Shown: positions 25,190-36,423, numbered from the stretch's first letter. The stretch is 55,165 nucleotides of DNA from DAIDKA01 sp036489445 (GCA_036489445.1 DASXFV010000059.1:1-55165), one strand, 5' to 3'. Made by a program: numbers and translations. Notes: generated by a model not told the origin, from the letters alone.

Positions 25190-25615
25190 ATGTATGTGAT
25201 TCGCTCACCCATGCGCGCGACGGGTAAAAAGTTCGGGACCGTGCTGGCAGCGCTGCTCGCTGCAATGCTGGCGCGGGCTCCGGTCCACGCCCAAGGAAAC
25301 AGCTCGGCGCCGGGCGTGGCCTCGGCGAGTTCCTCGGCACCGGCCAGACAGGCTACCCACGGCACCAAGAAGCCCCGCGCTGCACCCCCTGCGGCCATGG
25401 ATTTGCACCCACCGCCGCTCAACCACATCTATCCCCGGTCGGAACTGCAGTACATCCTGGCCGACAACTCGGACACGCAGGTCGTGCAGGACGTGGACGT
25501 GAAGGGGGAGAAGTACGTGGCCCCGCCGCCGCTCGGGCAGTTCCGGGCTATTCCCTGGGCCATACTCCATCCGACTGAGGCATGGCGGATCTTCACCCCG
25601 CTGGAACAGCCCTGA
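25190..25615 (+). CDS. Small exported protein of unknown function
   Basis: A 141-residue protein with a signal peptide (VLAALLAAMLARAPVHA, likely cleaved after VHA), then a low-complexity Ser/Ala/Pro linker to about residue 68 and a compact C-terminal domain of about 70 residues beginning DLHPPPLNHIYPRSELQYIL. I do not recognise the domain; it contains YPRSELQYILA and a proline-rich KYVAPPPLGQFRAIPW. AGGAG lies six bases before ATG 25190, so the start is firm. It is third in a plus-strand group of envelope genes and overlaps the end of the threonine aldolase gene by 23 bp. Confidence 0.75.
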   Translation: MYVIRSPMRATGKKFGTVLAALLAAMLARAPVHAQGNSSAPGVASASSSAPARQATHGTKKPRAAPPAAMDLHPPPLNHIYPRSELQYILADNSDTQVVQDVDVKGEKYVAPPPLGQFRAIPWAILHPTEAWRIFTPLEQP

Positions 25616-26636
25616 GGGCCTGGCACAACGCATCGACGCTCTCCTGGGTCTGATCCCAGGACACGACCAGGCGCGCCTCGGGACCGATGGCCGGTCCCCA
25701 ATCATGGAAACCGAAACCCTGGGCACGCAGCGCTGCTTTATGGGGCGCGCCCAGGTTCACAAACACCTCATTGGCTTCCACCGGGTGCGCGAGCCGCGCG
25801 CCGGCAGCCGCGCCGACCTGTCGCGCCAGGTGGTTGGCGCGGGCGGCATGACTACGCCACAGACCATTGCGCAGATAGATCAGGAGCTGCGCCGCCGCGT
25901 AGCGGGATTTGGACAACAGGTGTCCGGCGCGCTTGCGACGCAACTCGAAGTCCCGGACCAGCTCAGGCACGAAGAACACCACTGCCTCGGCCGCCAGGGC
26001 GCCGTTCTTGGTTGCACCGAAGGACAGTACATCGACACCGGCGCGCCAGGTCGCATCCGCCGGATGACAACCCAGGAATTCGATGGCATTGGCAATGCGC
26101 GCGCCGTCCATGTGGACATGCAGGCCGTGCCGATGTGCCATGGCGCCCAGTGCGGCGATGGCATCCGGAGTGTACGTCGTACCCAGTTCCGTGGCCTGCG
26201 TGAGAGTAAGGGCAGCCGGCTGCAGGGTATGGACGTTAGCGGGATGCGCGGCGAGGACCTGCTCCAGGGCCTGCGGATCCATACGACCGTGATCCCCGGG
26301 AACCAGAGTGAGGCGCGCGCCGCCGGCAAAGAATTCCACCGCACCGCACTCATCCTCCACCACGTGCGCCCCCGTGTGCGCATAGACATTTCCGTAAGGG
26401 GGCGCGAGCGTCGCGAGACTCAACGCATTCGCGGCGGTGCCGGTGCTCACCACGAAGGCTCGGACCGGTGTCCCGAAGAACTGGCTGAAGGCCGCATCCA
26501 GTTGCATTGTCCAAGGATCGTCGCCATAGGCTTGCTGCGGCCCCGCGTTGGCGGCGCTCAGGGCGGCCAGCAGTTCGGGGGCGACGCTGGCCGTGTTGTC
26601 GCTGAAAAAAGCGTAGGTGTTGGACGCGAGAGTCAT
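25593..26636 (-). CDS. ltaE: Low-specificity L-threonine aldolase
   Basis: A 347-residue PLP enzyme of the beta-eliminating lyase/threonine aldolase family, cleaving L-threonine or allo-threonine to glycine and acetaldehyde. The start FFSDNTASVAPELLAAL, the VSTGTAANALSL loop and the PLP-lysine region LSFGATKNGALAAEAVVFF (about Lys207) are all family features; HVHMDGARIANA holds the PLP-binding Asp and the Arg next to it. ATG 26636 overlaps the permease stop by ATGA, so the gene is translationally coupled to an ABC exporter, an unusual partner. The open frame extends further upstream, antisense to nothing but out of frame with the permease. Confidence 0.9.
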   Translation of the reverse strand: MTLASNTYAFFSDNTASVAPELLAALSAANAGPQQAYGDDPWTMQLDAAFSQFFGTPVRAFVVSTGTAANALSLATLAPPYGNVYAHTGAHVVEDECGAVEFFAGGARLTLVPGDHGRMDPQALEQVLAAHPANVHTLQPAALTLTQATELGTTYTPDAIAALGAMAHRHGLHVHMDGARIANAIEFLGCHPADATWRAGVDVLSFGATKNGALAAEAVVFFVPELVRDFELRRKRAGHLLSKSRYAAAQLLIYLRNGLWRSHAARANHLARQVGAAAGARLAHPVEANEVFVNLGAPHKAALRAQGFGFHDWGPAIGPEARLVVSWDQTQESVDALCQALRAVPAG

Positions 26637-27682
26637 TCGGGCCGCCAGCGAAATGAAAAGGCACCCACGCCCAGGAATACCAGCGTGGTACCGGCCAGGT
26701 AGGCCAGATCCACGCTGACGGCCGCCGCGCCCGCCCCATCCAGCGTGACCGCTCGGGTCGCCTGCAGAATATGGGTAAGCGGGAACAGCTGCGCGAGCCA
26801 CTGCATCCAGTGTGGCGAGCCTTCCAAAGAGAACCAGATGCCAGAGAGCAGCATCATTGGCCAGGTGAGCAAATTCAGCATGCCACCCACCAGCTCTTCG
26901 CTGGCGAAGCGCGCCGCGATGATCAGGCCAAAGGCGATGAGGCTCAGTGAGCCCAGCAACGCGATCAGAAACAGCAGGGCGGTGCTGCCGGCATTGTGAA
27001 AGTGGATCACCGCCCCCACGCCGACGTACAGGATGATGGTCACCAGCAGCGTCAGACCCAGGCGGCTGAGCACCTGCGCACTCAGGAACTCGAAAGCCGA
27101 CACGGGGGTCGCGGACAGCCGCTTCAGAAAGCCGTTCTTGCGATAGCGCACGACCACGTAGCCGGCGCCCATCAGACAGGTGAACATCATGTTCATCCCC
27201 AAAATACCGGGGAACAGCCAATCGATATAGCGGGCGGCGACCCCGGAGATCGGCTGACGCTGCGCCTGCGGATCGGCCTGCAACAGCAGCTTCTCCGCGA
27301 CGTAGCCCTTCGGGGAGTCCTCGATGACCCAGAAGCGCACCGGGCGTTGGCGCAGATCCAGCAACAGATCCAGGTCGTTGCGCGAAACCGAGTGGATGCC
27401 CGCGGCGGGGAGCGTTTCCGGCACGAACTGGAAATAGCGCTCAGCCAGGAATGGATAGCCACCCGGGCCGCCCGCTGCGGGCGGCATTGCGCCGAGGACG
27501 CCGACCTTGAACAAGGCCCGCGGTGGACCGCCGAAGATCAGCGCCATGGCGATGACGATGGCCACCGGCATGCCAAGGGTGAAGATCAGGGAGGTGCGAT
27601 CGCGAAGGAATTCCAGGTTACGTGCATGCCAGAGAGCCCACAGGCGCTTGGAACTGAGTTGTATGCTGGTCAGGAGGCTCAT
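26633..27682 (-). CDS. ABC-2 type transporter permease
   Basis: A 349-residue permease of the ABC-2 class. One membrane helix near residues 33-52 is followed by a large extracytoplasmic region (about 55-165), then five helices to the C-terminus; the central SATPVSAFEFLSAQVLSRL and the late GGMLNLLTWPMMLLSGIWFS are typical of NatB/YhhJ/drug-exporter permeases. It pairs with the ATPase upstream (ATGA overlap). Substrate unknown; related systems export drugs, lipids or sodium. Confidence 0.9.
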   Translation of the reverse strand: MSLLTSIQLSSKRLWALWHARNLEFLRDRTSLIFTLGMPVAIVIAMALIFGGPPRALFKVGVLGAMPPAAGGPGGYPFLAERYFQFVPETLPAAGIHSVSRNDLDLLLDLRQRPVRFWVIEDSPKGYVAEKLLLQADPQAQRQPISGVAARYIDWLFPGILGMNMMFTCLMGAGYVVVRYRKNGFLKRLSATPVSAFEFLSAQVLSRLGLTLLVTIILYVGVGAVIHFHNAGSTALLFLIALLGSLSLIAFGLIIAARFASEELVGGMLNLLTWPMMLLSGIWFSLEGSPHWMQWLAQLFPLTHILQATRAVTLDGAGAAAVSVDLAYLAGTTLVFLGVGAFSFRWRPE

Positions 27683-28608
27683 GCGCGCAGATCCTTGCCC
27701 GTCAGTTCCAGGAACAGGTCTTCCAGATTGGGTGGCCGGATGCGCAGATGCGCCAGAGAGATTCCAGCCTGCATCAAGGTGCGCAGCGTGCCTTCCAGGT
27801 CATTGGTGGTGAGCTCGATGCGGCCGGCGGCCTCGAAGAAACTCAGGCCCAGTTCACGCGCAGCGGGCGTCCAGTCCTCCAGCGGCAATTCCAGCAGTAC
27901 CGCCTTGAAGTGCTGGCGCAGCAGCGCCTGGGGCTCCCCCTGGGCAATGATCCGACCGTGATCGACGATCACGATCTCATCACACAGCAGCTGGGCCTCC
28001 TCCATGTAATGGGTGGTCAGAATGATGGTCTTGCGCTGCGCTTTGATCGACTGCACCAGTTCCCAGAAGCGCCGCCGGGCCTGGGGGTCCAGCCCGGTGG
28101 TGGGCTCATCAAGGAACAGGATCGCCGGGTCGTTGATGAGCGCGACACCCAGCAGCAACCGCTGCAGCTGGCCGCCGGAGAGCTTCTTGTTGTCCCGTTC
28201 CAGCAGCTTCTCCAGGGCACACAGCCGCACCACCTCCAACACACTCAGGCCCTGGTCGTAGAGTCCGCGGAACATCTGCAGCGTCTGACGCACGGTCAGG
28301 AAATCCTGCAGCGCCGTCTTCTGGAACAAGATTCCGGCCTCGGCGCGGAAGCGCTCGCCCAGCGGCGCGCCCCGGTAACGCACCGTGCCGGCGGTCGGCG
28401 CCAGGATGCCCTCCATGATCTCGATGGTGGTGGTCTTGCCCGCGCCATTGGGACCGAGCAGTCCGAAGCAGCTGCCTGCCCGCACGCTGAAGGACACCCC
28501 GTCCACGGCGGTGTTGTCGGCATAACGCTTGACGAGGTTCTCCACCTGGAGGAGTGCGGCGTCCGGGGCAGCGGGCGGATGCTGAATCAGTGGTGAGTCG
28601 ATTATCAT
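27679..28608 (-). CDS. ABC transporter ATP-binding protein
   Basis: A 309-residue ATPase. Walker A is GPNGAGKTTT (about residues 52-61), the signature is LSGGQLQRL, Walker B is ILFLDEPTTGLDPQARR and the H-loop is TTHYMEEAQLLCDE. The C-terminal 80 residues are the extra domain common in DrrA/NatA/CcmA-like exporters. Together with the permease it forms a simple two-component exporter. Start ATG 28608 lies only 8 bp from the TTG start of the divergent metallopeptidase gene, so promoters for both must overlap the other gene's coding region. Confidence 0.92.
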   Translation of the reverse strand: MIIDSPLIQHPPAAPDAALLQVENLVKRYADNTAVDGVSFSVRAGSCFGLLGPNGAGKTTTIEIMEGILAPTAGTVRYRGAPLGERFRAEAGILFQKTALQDFLTVRQTLQMFRGLYDQGLSVLEVVRLCALEKLLERDNKKLSGGQLQRLLLGVALINDPAILFLDEPTTGLDPQARRRFWELVQSIKAQRKTIILTTHYMEEAQLLCDEIVIVDHGRIIAQGEPQALLRQHFKAVLLELPLEDWTPAARELGLSFFEAAGRIELTTNDLEGTLRTLMQAGISLAHLRIRPPNLEDLFLELTGKDLRA

Positions 28609-28616
28609 GGGGCGGA

Positions 28617-29339
28617 TTGAACCAGCTTTTCCTTTGGTCCGACACTGACTCGCAACCCTGGACGGTTCGCGAGAGCCGGCGTGCGCGGCGGCTGGCCGTG
28701 CGCGTTCACCGTACCGGCCGGGTGGAAGTGGTGGTACCGCCTCGCACCTCCCGTGCGGTGGTGACCGCCTTCCTGGCCGAGCATCACGACTGGATCGAGA
28801 CCCGGCGCCAGGCGGCGCTGCGGCACAAGGTTCCCGAAGCGCCGTTTCCACCTGAGCGGATCGAGCTGGCGGCGGTGTACGAGTCCTGGCGGGTCCATCT
28901 GGCCGGCGGGACCGGACGGGTGCGCCTCCGGGAACCGGGGGATGAACTGCTGGTCCTTGGCGGGGATATCAGCCAGCCCCTGCTGCTCAAGGACGCATTG
29001 CGGCGCTGGCTGCGGGGTCGGGCGCAGATCATCCTGGCCGATCACCTGGCCGAGTGCGCGCGGGAGTTTGGCTTCAGCAACCGGCGCTTGAGTATTCGCC
29101 GGCAGCGGACTCGCTGGGGCAGCTGTTCGACCGCTGGGACAATCAGTCTGAACTGCTGCATCCTGTTCCAGTCCCCCGAGGTGCTGCGCTACCTGCTGAT
29201 CCACGAGCTGTCCCACACCCGGCATATGAACCATTCCCGCGCTTTCTGGGACTGTGTGGCCCGTTGCTGCCCCGAATACCGCAAGCTGGATCGGCAATTG
29301 CTGGATGGCTGGCGGCGTGTACCATCGTGGATGTCATGA
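28617..29339 (+). CDS. YgjP/SprT-like zinc metallopeptidase
   Basis: A 240-residue protein of the M48-related YgjP (DUF45) family. The zinc site is HELSHTRHMNHSRAFW: two histidines in HELSH and a third (HS) eight residues on; upstream are the conserved RTRWGSCSTAGTISLN and an N-terminal region SRRARRLAVRVHRTGRVEV. These proteins resemble the protease SprT; their substrates are largely unknown. The start is uncertain: TTG 28617 with weak GGGG upstream, or GTG codons at 28590/28593 that overlap the divergent ABC gene. The stop overlaps the next start by ATGA. Confidence 0.85.
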   Translation: MNQLFLWSDTDSQPWTVRESRRARRLAVRVHRTGRVEVVVPPRTSRAVVTAFLAEHHDWIETRRQAALRHKVPEAPFPPERIELAAVYESWRVHLAGGTGRVRLREPGDELLVLGGDISQPLLLKDALRRWLRGRAQIILADHLAECAREFGFSNRRLSIRRQRTRWGSCSTAGTISLNCCILFQSPEVLRYLLIHELSHTRHMNHSRAFWDCVARCCPEYRKLDRQLLDGWRRVPSWMS

Positions 29340-30193
29340 CCAATCGCCCCTACGACAAGTCCGAGCGCGTCGATCTGTCCGATGAGCCGGTCCATTGGGA
29401 CCTCGGTTCCTCGCTCAGTTACGGTGCCTACCTGCGGCTGGACCAGATCCTGGACGCGCAACGCCCGCTGTCCTACGAACACGACGAGATGATGTTCATC
29501 ATCGTCCATCAGACCTCGGAACTGTGGCTGCGTCTGTTCCTGCATGAGCTGGCCGGAGTGCTGGAGTGCGTGCGGCGGGACAATCTCGGACCGTCTTTCC
29601 GCATGCTGGAGCGCATCGCACGCGTGCAGACCCAGCTCACGGCGATCTGGGACGTGCTCGCCACCATGACGCCGGCTGATTACTCGGCCTTCCGCAATGT
29701 GCTGGGACGTTCTTCGGGTTTCCAGTCCGTCCAGTACCGGGTCCTGGAATTCACCATCGGCAACAAGAACGCCGAGGTCATCAATGTGCACCGCAATGAC
29801 CCCGCCAGCTTCGAGAGGCTACAGCAGGTGCTGGCCGCCCCGTCGCTGTACGATGAGGTGCTGCGGCTGCTCAGTCGCCGGGGTTATGGCATTCCCGATG
29901 ACTATCTGTCGCGGGATTTCCGCGAGCCATACCAGGCCAGCAAGCAGGTGGCGGGCGCGTGGCTCGGCGTGTACCACAATTCGGAAAAAGAGTGGGATCT
30001 GTACGAACTGGCCGAGCGGCTCATCAATCTGGATCATCAGTTCCAGATCTGGCGCTTCCATCACCTGAAAGCGGTGGAACGCATCATCGGCCACAAACGC
30101 GGTACCGGTGGCACCAGTGGCGTGCCCTACCTGGCGAAGGCGCTGGAACTCAGGTTTTTTCCGGAATTGTGGCAGGTGCGGACCTCGATGTGA
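29336..30193 (+). CDS. kynA: Tryptophan 2,3-dioxygenase
   Basis: A 285-residue heme enzyme opening the indole ring of L-tryptophan to N-formylkynurenine. Key regions are YEHDEMMFIIVHQTSELWLR (active-site His in VHQTSE), GFQSVQYRVLEF, and the C-terminal heme ligand region WRFHHLKAVERIIGHKRGTG followed by GTSGVPYL. Length matches bacterial TDOs (about 280). No other kynurenine-pathway gene is in the window. ATG 29336 overlaps the metallopeptidase stop. The 3' end overlaps msrQ on the other strand by 44 bp. Confidence 0.95.
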   Translation: MTNRPYDKSERVDLSDEPVHWDLGSSLSYGAYLRLDQILDAQRPLSYEHDEMMFIIVHQTSELWLRLFLHELAGVLECVRRDNLGPSFRMLERIARVQTQLTAIWDVLATMTPADYSAFRNVLGRSSGFQSVQYRVLEFTIGNKNAEVINVHRNDPASFERLQQVLAAPSLYDEVLRLLSRRGYGIPDDYLSRDFREPYQASKQVAGAWLGVYHNSEKEWDLYELAERLINLDHQFQIWRFHHLKAVERIIGHKRGTGGTSGVPYLAKALELRFFPELWQVRTSM

Positions 30194-30818
30194 CGGCGCG
30201 CGCGGCGCGCGCCCGCGCGCGATTCAGCACTGCGACGAGCACCCGATAGCCCAGCAGCACCGCGAGCATTCCCACATAGAGCAATGGTTGGCGGATATCC
30301 TTCTTGACCTGCCACCAGTAGTGCCACACGCCGAGAATTGCGATCAGATAGATCAGGCGGTGCAGTTTCTGCCAGCGCCGGCCCAGGCGTCGCATCATGC
30401 GATTGGTCGAGGTGATCGCCAGCGGGATCAGCAGCAGCAGCGCGGCAAAGCCGATGGTGATATAGGGCCGCTTGACGATGTCCTGCAGCACGCTGTGGTA
30501 GTTCAGCTGCTGGTCCAGCACCAGGTACACCGTGAAGTGGACCACCAGGTAGAAAAACGCAAACAGCCCCAGCATCCGCCGCAGACGCACCAGGTGGGTG
30601 AAGCCCGTCAGGCGCCTGACCGGTGTCACCAGCAGGGTCAGCAGCAGGAAGTTCAGGCCCGTCTTGCCGCAGGTATGCAGCAGCTTTGCGACCGGATCGG
30701 CGCCCAGGTCTTGACCGAACCAGCCGAGGGCGCCACACAGCAGCAGTGCGGCGGGCACCAGGCTCGCCACAAAGACCGTGGGCTTGTAGACATACCGGTA
30801 CCGCTGCTCGACCGTCAT
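30150..30818 (-). CDS. msrQ: MsrQ heme membrane subunit
   Basis: A 222-residue ferric-reductase-like membrane protein with six predicted helices. It carries the expected heme-binding histidines, for example LHTCGKTGLNFLLLTLLVTP, FFYLVVHFTVYL and HRLIYLIAILGVWHYWWQVK. MsrQ takes electrons from the quinone pool or a flavin reductase to MsrP, which repairs oxidised methionines in the periplasm. ATG 30818 shares one base with the msrP stop (TGATG). The C-terminal tail is Arg/Ala-rich and is encoded by an extreme GC run. Confidence 0.92.
   Translation of the reverse strand: MTVEQRYRYVYKPTVFVASLVPAALLLCGALGWFGQDLGADPVAKLLHTCGKTGLNFLLLTLLVTPVRRLTGFTHLVRLRRMLGLFAFFYLVVHFTVYLVLDQQLNYHSVLQDIVKRPYITIGFAALLLLIPLAITSTNRMMRRLGRRWQKLHRLIYLIAILGVWHYWWQVKKDIRQPLLYVGMLAVLLGYRVLVAVLNRARARAARAVTSRSAPATIPEKT
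30194..30221. repeat. 28 bp pure G/C alternating run
   Basis: Directly behind the kynA stop there are 28 consecutive G/C bases, mostly alternating CG, including the self-complementary GGCGCGCGCC (30204-30213). It encodes the Arg/Ala tail of MsrQ on the minus strand. It could slow polymerase between the convergent genes or adopt Z-DNA; both are speculation. Confidence 0.6.
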
Positions 30819-31789
30819 CAAAAATTCCGGCGCAGATCCATGCCCTTGTACAGGTAGCCGACTTCATTTTCGTAACCATTGAACATCAGCGTCGGCTGGC
30901 GAGCTGCGAACAGTCCCTTGCCGATCGGCCGCTCGGTGGCCTGGCTCCAGCGCGGATGGTCCACATGCGGATTCACATTGGCATAGAAACCGTACTCGTT
31001 TGGCGCAGCGATGTTCCAGGTGGTGGCTGGCTGGGTGCTGAGGAAGTTGATCTTCACGATCGACTTGACGCCCTTGAACCCGTATTTCCACGGGGTGATC
31101 AGGCGCAGCGGTGCGCCGTTCTGATTCGGTAGCACCTGCCCGTACAGCCCGATCACCATCAGCGCCAGCGGGTTCATGGCTTCATCCAGGCGCAGGCCTT
31201 CCACATACGGCCACTGCAGCACATCCGTGTTTTCCCCGGGCATCTGCTTCGGATCCATCAGGGTCACGAACTGCACGTACTTGGCGTTGCTGGTGGGCTT
31301 GAGCTTCTGGATGAGCCCGGATAACTGGAAACCCAGCCAGGGAACCACCATGGACCAGGCTTCGACGCAGCGGAAGCGGTAGATGCGCTCCTCGAGTGGC
31401 AGACCTTTGATCAGGTCGTCAAAGCCGAAGGTGCCCCGCGTCTGGCACTCCCCGCCGACCGTGACACTCCAGGGGCGGGGCCGCAGGGTGCCCGCATTGG
31501 CTGCCGGATCTTCCTTGCCAGTGCCGAACTCGTAGAAGTTGTTGTAGTGGGAGATGTCTTTGAAACTGGTGGGCACCTCGCTCACCGAAAACTTGGGATT
31601 GCGGGCGAATTTGAACCGCGGGTCTGGCTTGGGGGGTGCATCCGCCGCGCGGGCGGGCGTGCCGCCCAGCGGACCTGCGGCCAGGGCACCGGTGGCCAGG
31701 GCGCCGGCCAGCAGCTCGCGACGATTCAGGAACGCCTCCAATGGTGTGATCTGCGAGGCAGGAATTCGCCCCGGTTTGTGTCCTCTCAT
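30818..31789 (-). CDS. msrP: MsrP molybdopterin catalytic subunit (YedY)
   Basis: A 323-residue periplasmic methionine sulfoxide reductase of the sulfite-oxidase fold. The N-terminus has a twin-arginine signal (NRRELLAGALATGALAAGP), consistent with folded export of a cofactor-bearing protein. The molybdenum-coordinating cysteine is in RFRCVEAWSMVVPWLGF (about Cys145); the pterin pocket includes GAPLRLITPWKYGFKGVK. The pair msrP-msrQ is complete, with msrP first as usual. Start ATG 31789; no regulator of the pair is adjacent. Confidence 0.94.
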   Translation of the reverse strand: MRGHKPGRIPASQITPLEAFLNRRELLAGALATGALAAGPLGGTPARAADAPPKPDPRFKFARNPKFSVSEVPTSFKDISHYNNFYEFGTGKEDPAANAGTLRPRPWSVTVGGECQTRGTFGFDDLIKGLPLEERIYRFRCVEAWSMVVPWLGFQLSGLIQKLKPTSNAKYVQFVTLMDPKQMPGENTDVLQWPYVEGLRLDEAMNPLALMVIGLYGQVLPNQNGAPLRLITPWKYGFKGVKSIVKINFLSTQPATTWNIAAPNEYGFYANVNPHVDHPRWSQATERPIGKGLFAARQPTLMFNGYENEVGYLYKGMDLRRNF

Positions 31790-31856
31790 CGCGAACCTCC
31801 GTTACTGCGTACGTATAAGCAGACCGCCACCAACCGCCGAACATTGCAGGCGCCGC

Positions 31857-32513
31857 TCATACGTTCCATTGTGCGAAGGGCCTGATCCCCAGGATCGCGG
31901 CCTGGCGCACTGTGCGGCGGGAGCCGTTCACCAGGCGCGGCACATCCGCCAGCGCCAAGTGGGCAAGATCACTGCGGGCATTGCCATAAGCCACAGTTTG
32001 GACTCCTGGGTGCTGTTGCCGCAAAGCTGTGAAGCACCGGACCTTTTCCGGCCCGCGCCGGTTGCCTGTGGTCAGTGTACCAATCAGGTGCCCCGATGCA
32101 GCGAAGGCTACGCCGGTGCAGATCGCTTCACTGAAGCCCAGCGCGTGGGCGATCTGTGGCACATACAGATCCGTACTGGCGCTCATGAGCACCAGCCAAT
32201 CGCCGGCCTCACGATGCGCCTTGATCATCGCCAATGCACCGGGGCTGCTGCCCTGGGTGATGACCCAATGGACAAAGTCATTTGTCCAGGCGGCGAGCTG
32301 CTCGCGCGGGGCGCCGCCCAGGGTGCTGCGGATGAAGGCCGACTTGACCGCGCCATGGTCAGCCGCACCCACGGCAAAGGCGCCAAGCGTCGGCAGCAGC
32401 CTTGCCATGCGCCAACGGCTGCGACCCGAGCGTGCCAGGTAGCCCCTCACATAGGGCAGCAGCGTATCGCGGTACGTGATCGTACCGTCCAGGTCGAAGA
32501 CTACGAGCCGCAT
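31857..32513 (-). CDS. HAD-IB family phosphatase
   Basis: A 218-residue HAD hydrolase of subfamily IB. Motif I is VFDLDGTITYRDTL (nucleophile Asp7, general acid Asp9), motif II is LMSASTDLYV, and motif IV is YGNARSDLAHL. IB members include phosphoserine phosphatase-like enzymes and phospholipid-related phosphatases such as SerB relatives; substrate cannot be assigned. Starts at ATG 32513, 22 bp behind acnA, so it may be co-transcribed; the open frame extends upstream into acnA but without family sequence. Confidence 0.88.
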   Translation of the reverse strand: MRLVVFDLDGTITYRDTLLPYVRGYLARSGRSRWRMARLLPTLGAFAVGAADHGAVKSAFIRSTLGGAPREQLAAWTNDFVHWVITQGSSPGALAMIKAHREAGDWLVLMSASTDLYVPQIAHALGFSEAICTGVAFAASGHLIGTLTTGNRRGPEKVRCFTALRQQHPGVQTVAYGNARSDLAHLALADVPRLVNGSRRTVRQAAILGIRPFAQWNV

Positions 32514-32535
32514 TACTGGCTGCGGCCCGCGTCGG

Positions 32536-35229
<2,694 letters not shown>

Positions 35230-35281
35230 GAAATCCTCCGAAACGATGCATCGATAGCCGCCCAGCGACGGCCAGTCGACA

Positions 35282-35287
35282 AGTATA
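35282..35287 (-). promoter_or_regulatory. Candidate -10 box for acnA
   Basis: TATACT on the minus strand 53 bp before the acnA start. No good -35 is found 16-18 bp upstream, so this is tentative. Confidence 0.3.
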
Positions 35288-35295
35288 TCGCTGCT

Positions 35296-36423
35296 TTACG
35301 CTGCCGCGGGGTGCGCCGCAGCAGAAGTCACGGCAGTGATCGTCCCGCCGCCCAGGCACAGGTCATCGTTGTAGGCGACCGCAAACTGCCCCGGGGTGAG
35401 CGCACGCTGCGGCTCATCAAAGAGTACCCGGGCGCTACCATCAGCCGCGGGGTGGAGCGTGGCAGGCTGATCGGTGTGCCGATGGCGCACCCGAACCGTG
35501 CAACGCAGCGGGGCATGCGGCGCAGCGACCAGCCAGTGCAGATCTTCGCACCATAGCTCCCGTGCGCACAGCAGGGGATGATCGTGACCCTGGACCGCAA
35601 TCAGCGCATTGCGGACCGGATCCTTGGCGGCGACGTACCAGGGTGTCGTTTCGCTGTCGCGACGCCCGCCCAGGCCTAAGCCGCCGCGCTGACCGAGGGT
35701 GTAGAAGGCCAGCCCGCAATGGGTGCCCAGCCGTTCCCCGCGAGGGGATTCGATGGGCCCCGGGGTCTCGTCAATGTACTGGCGCAGGAACGCGCGGAAC
35801 GGCCGTTCACCGATGAAACAGATGCCGGTGCTGTCGGGCTTGTCGAACACCGGCAGTCCCGCCATCCGGGCGCGTTCACGAACCTGCGGCTTGGTGTAGT
35901 CACCCACCGGCATGAGGGCCTGGTCCAGGTCTGGCCGCCGCACGGCGTGCAGAAAGTAAGTCTGGTCTTTGCAAGTGTCGACGGCCTTGCGCAGCTGCAC
36001 GCCATCCGCCGTATGGCGCAGGCGGGCGTAATGCCCGGTGGCAAAGTGGCTGGCGCCCAGGCGCCGTGCGTACTGCAAGGCGACGCCAAATTTTACCTCA
36101 CGGTTGCACAGCACATCAGGATTAGGGGTGCGTCCCGCGCGGTGTTCAGCCAAAAAGTACTCGAACACACGAGTACGGTAGTCGGCCGCGAAGTTCGCCC
36201 GATGCAGCGGAATGCCCAACATCCGCGCCACGGCGCGTGCGTCCTGGAAGTCCTGCGCCTGGGTGCAGTAGACGTCCTCCTCGTCCCAGTTGCTCATGAA
36301 CAGCCCCTGGACCTCGTAGCCCTGTTCAACGAGCAACAGGGCGGCGACCGCGGAGTCCACGCCCCCGGAGAGTCCCACGATGATTGGGCCGTGGTCCGAG
36401 CGACTCGCATCTGAGCGATTCAC
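35296..36423 (-). CDS. mnmA: tRNA 2-thiouridylase MnmA
   Basis: A 375-residue enzyme that thiolates U34 of tRNA-Lys, -Glu and -Gln. The PP-loop is VGLSGGVDSAVAALLL, the first catalytic cysteine lies in NPDVLCNREVKFG and the second in DSTGICFIGERPF; KDQTYFLHAV and the YTLGQRGGLGLGG loop are also typical. GTG 36423 overlaps the upstream Nudix gene stop (GTGA), the nudJ-mnmA pairing common in gammaproteobacteria. The end is Ala-rich and 66 bp from the acnA start. Confidence 0.95.
   Translation of the reverse strand: MNRSDASRSDHGPIIVGLSGGVDSAVAALLLVEQGYEVQGLFMSNWDEEDVYCTQAQDFQDARAVARMLGIPLHRANFAADYRTRVFEYFLAEHRAGRTPNPDVLCNREVKFGVALQYARRLGASHFATGHYARLRHTADGVQLRKAVDTCKDQTYFLHAVRRPDLDQALMPVGDYTKPQVRERARMAGLPVFDKPDSTGICFIGERPFRAFLRQYIDETPGPIESPRGERLGTHCGLAFYTLGQRGGLGLGGRRDSETTPWYVAAKDPVRNALIAVQGHDHPLLCARELWCEDLHWLVAAPHAPLRCTVRVRHRHTDQPATLHPAADGSARVLFDEPQRALTPGQFAVAYNDDLCLGGGTITAVTSAAAHPAAA

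Noticed and set aside
30127..30879. Minus-strand ORF (250 codons) overlapping msrQ in another frame
   Set aside because: The alternative frame has the membrane helices and heme histidines of MsrQ and couples to msrP; this one has no motifs.
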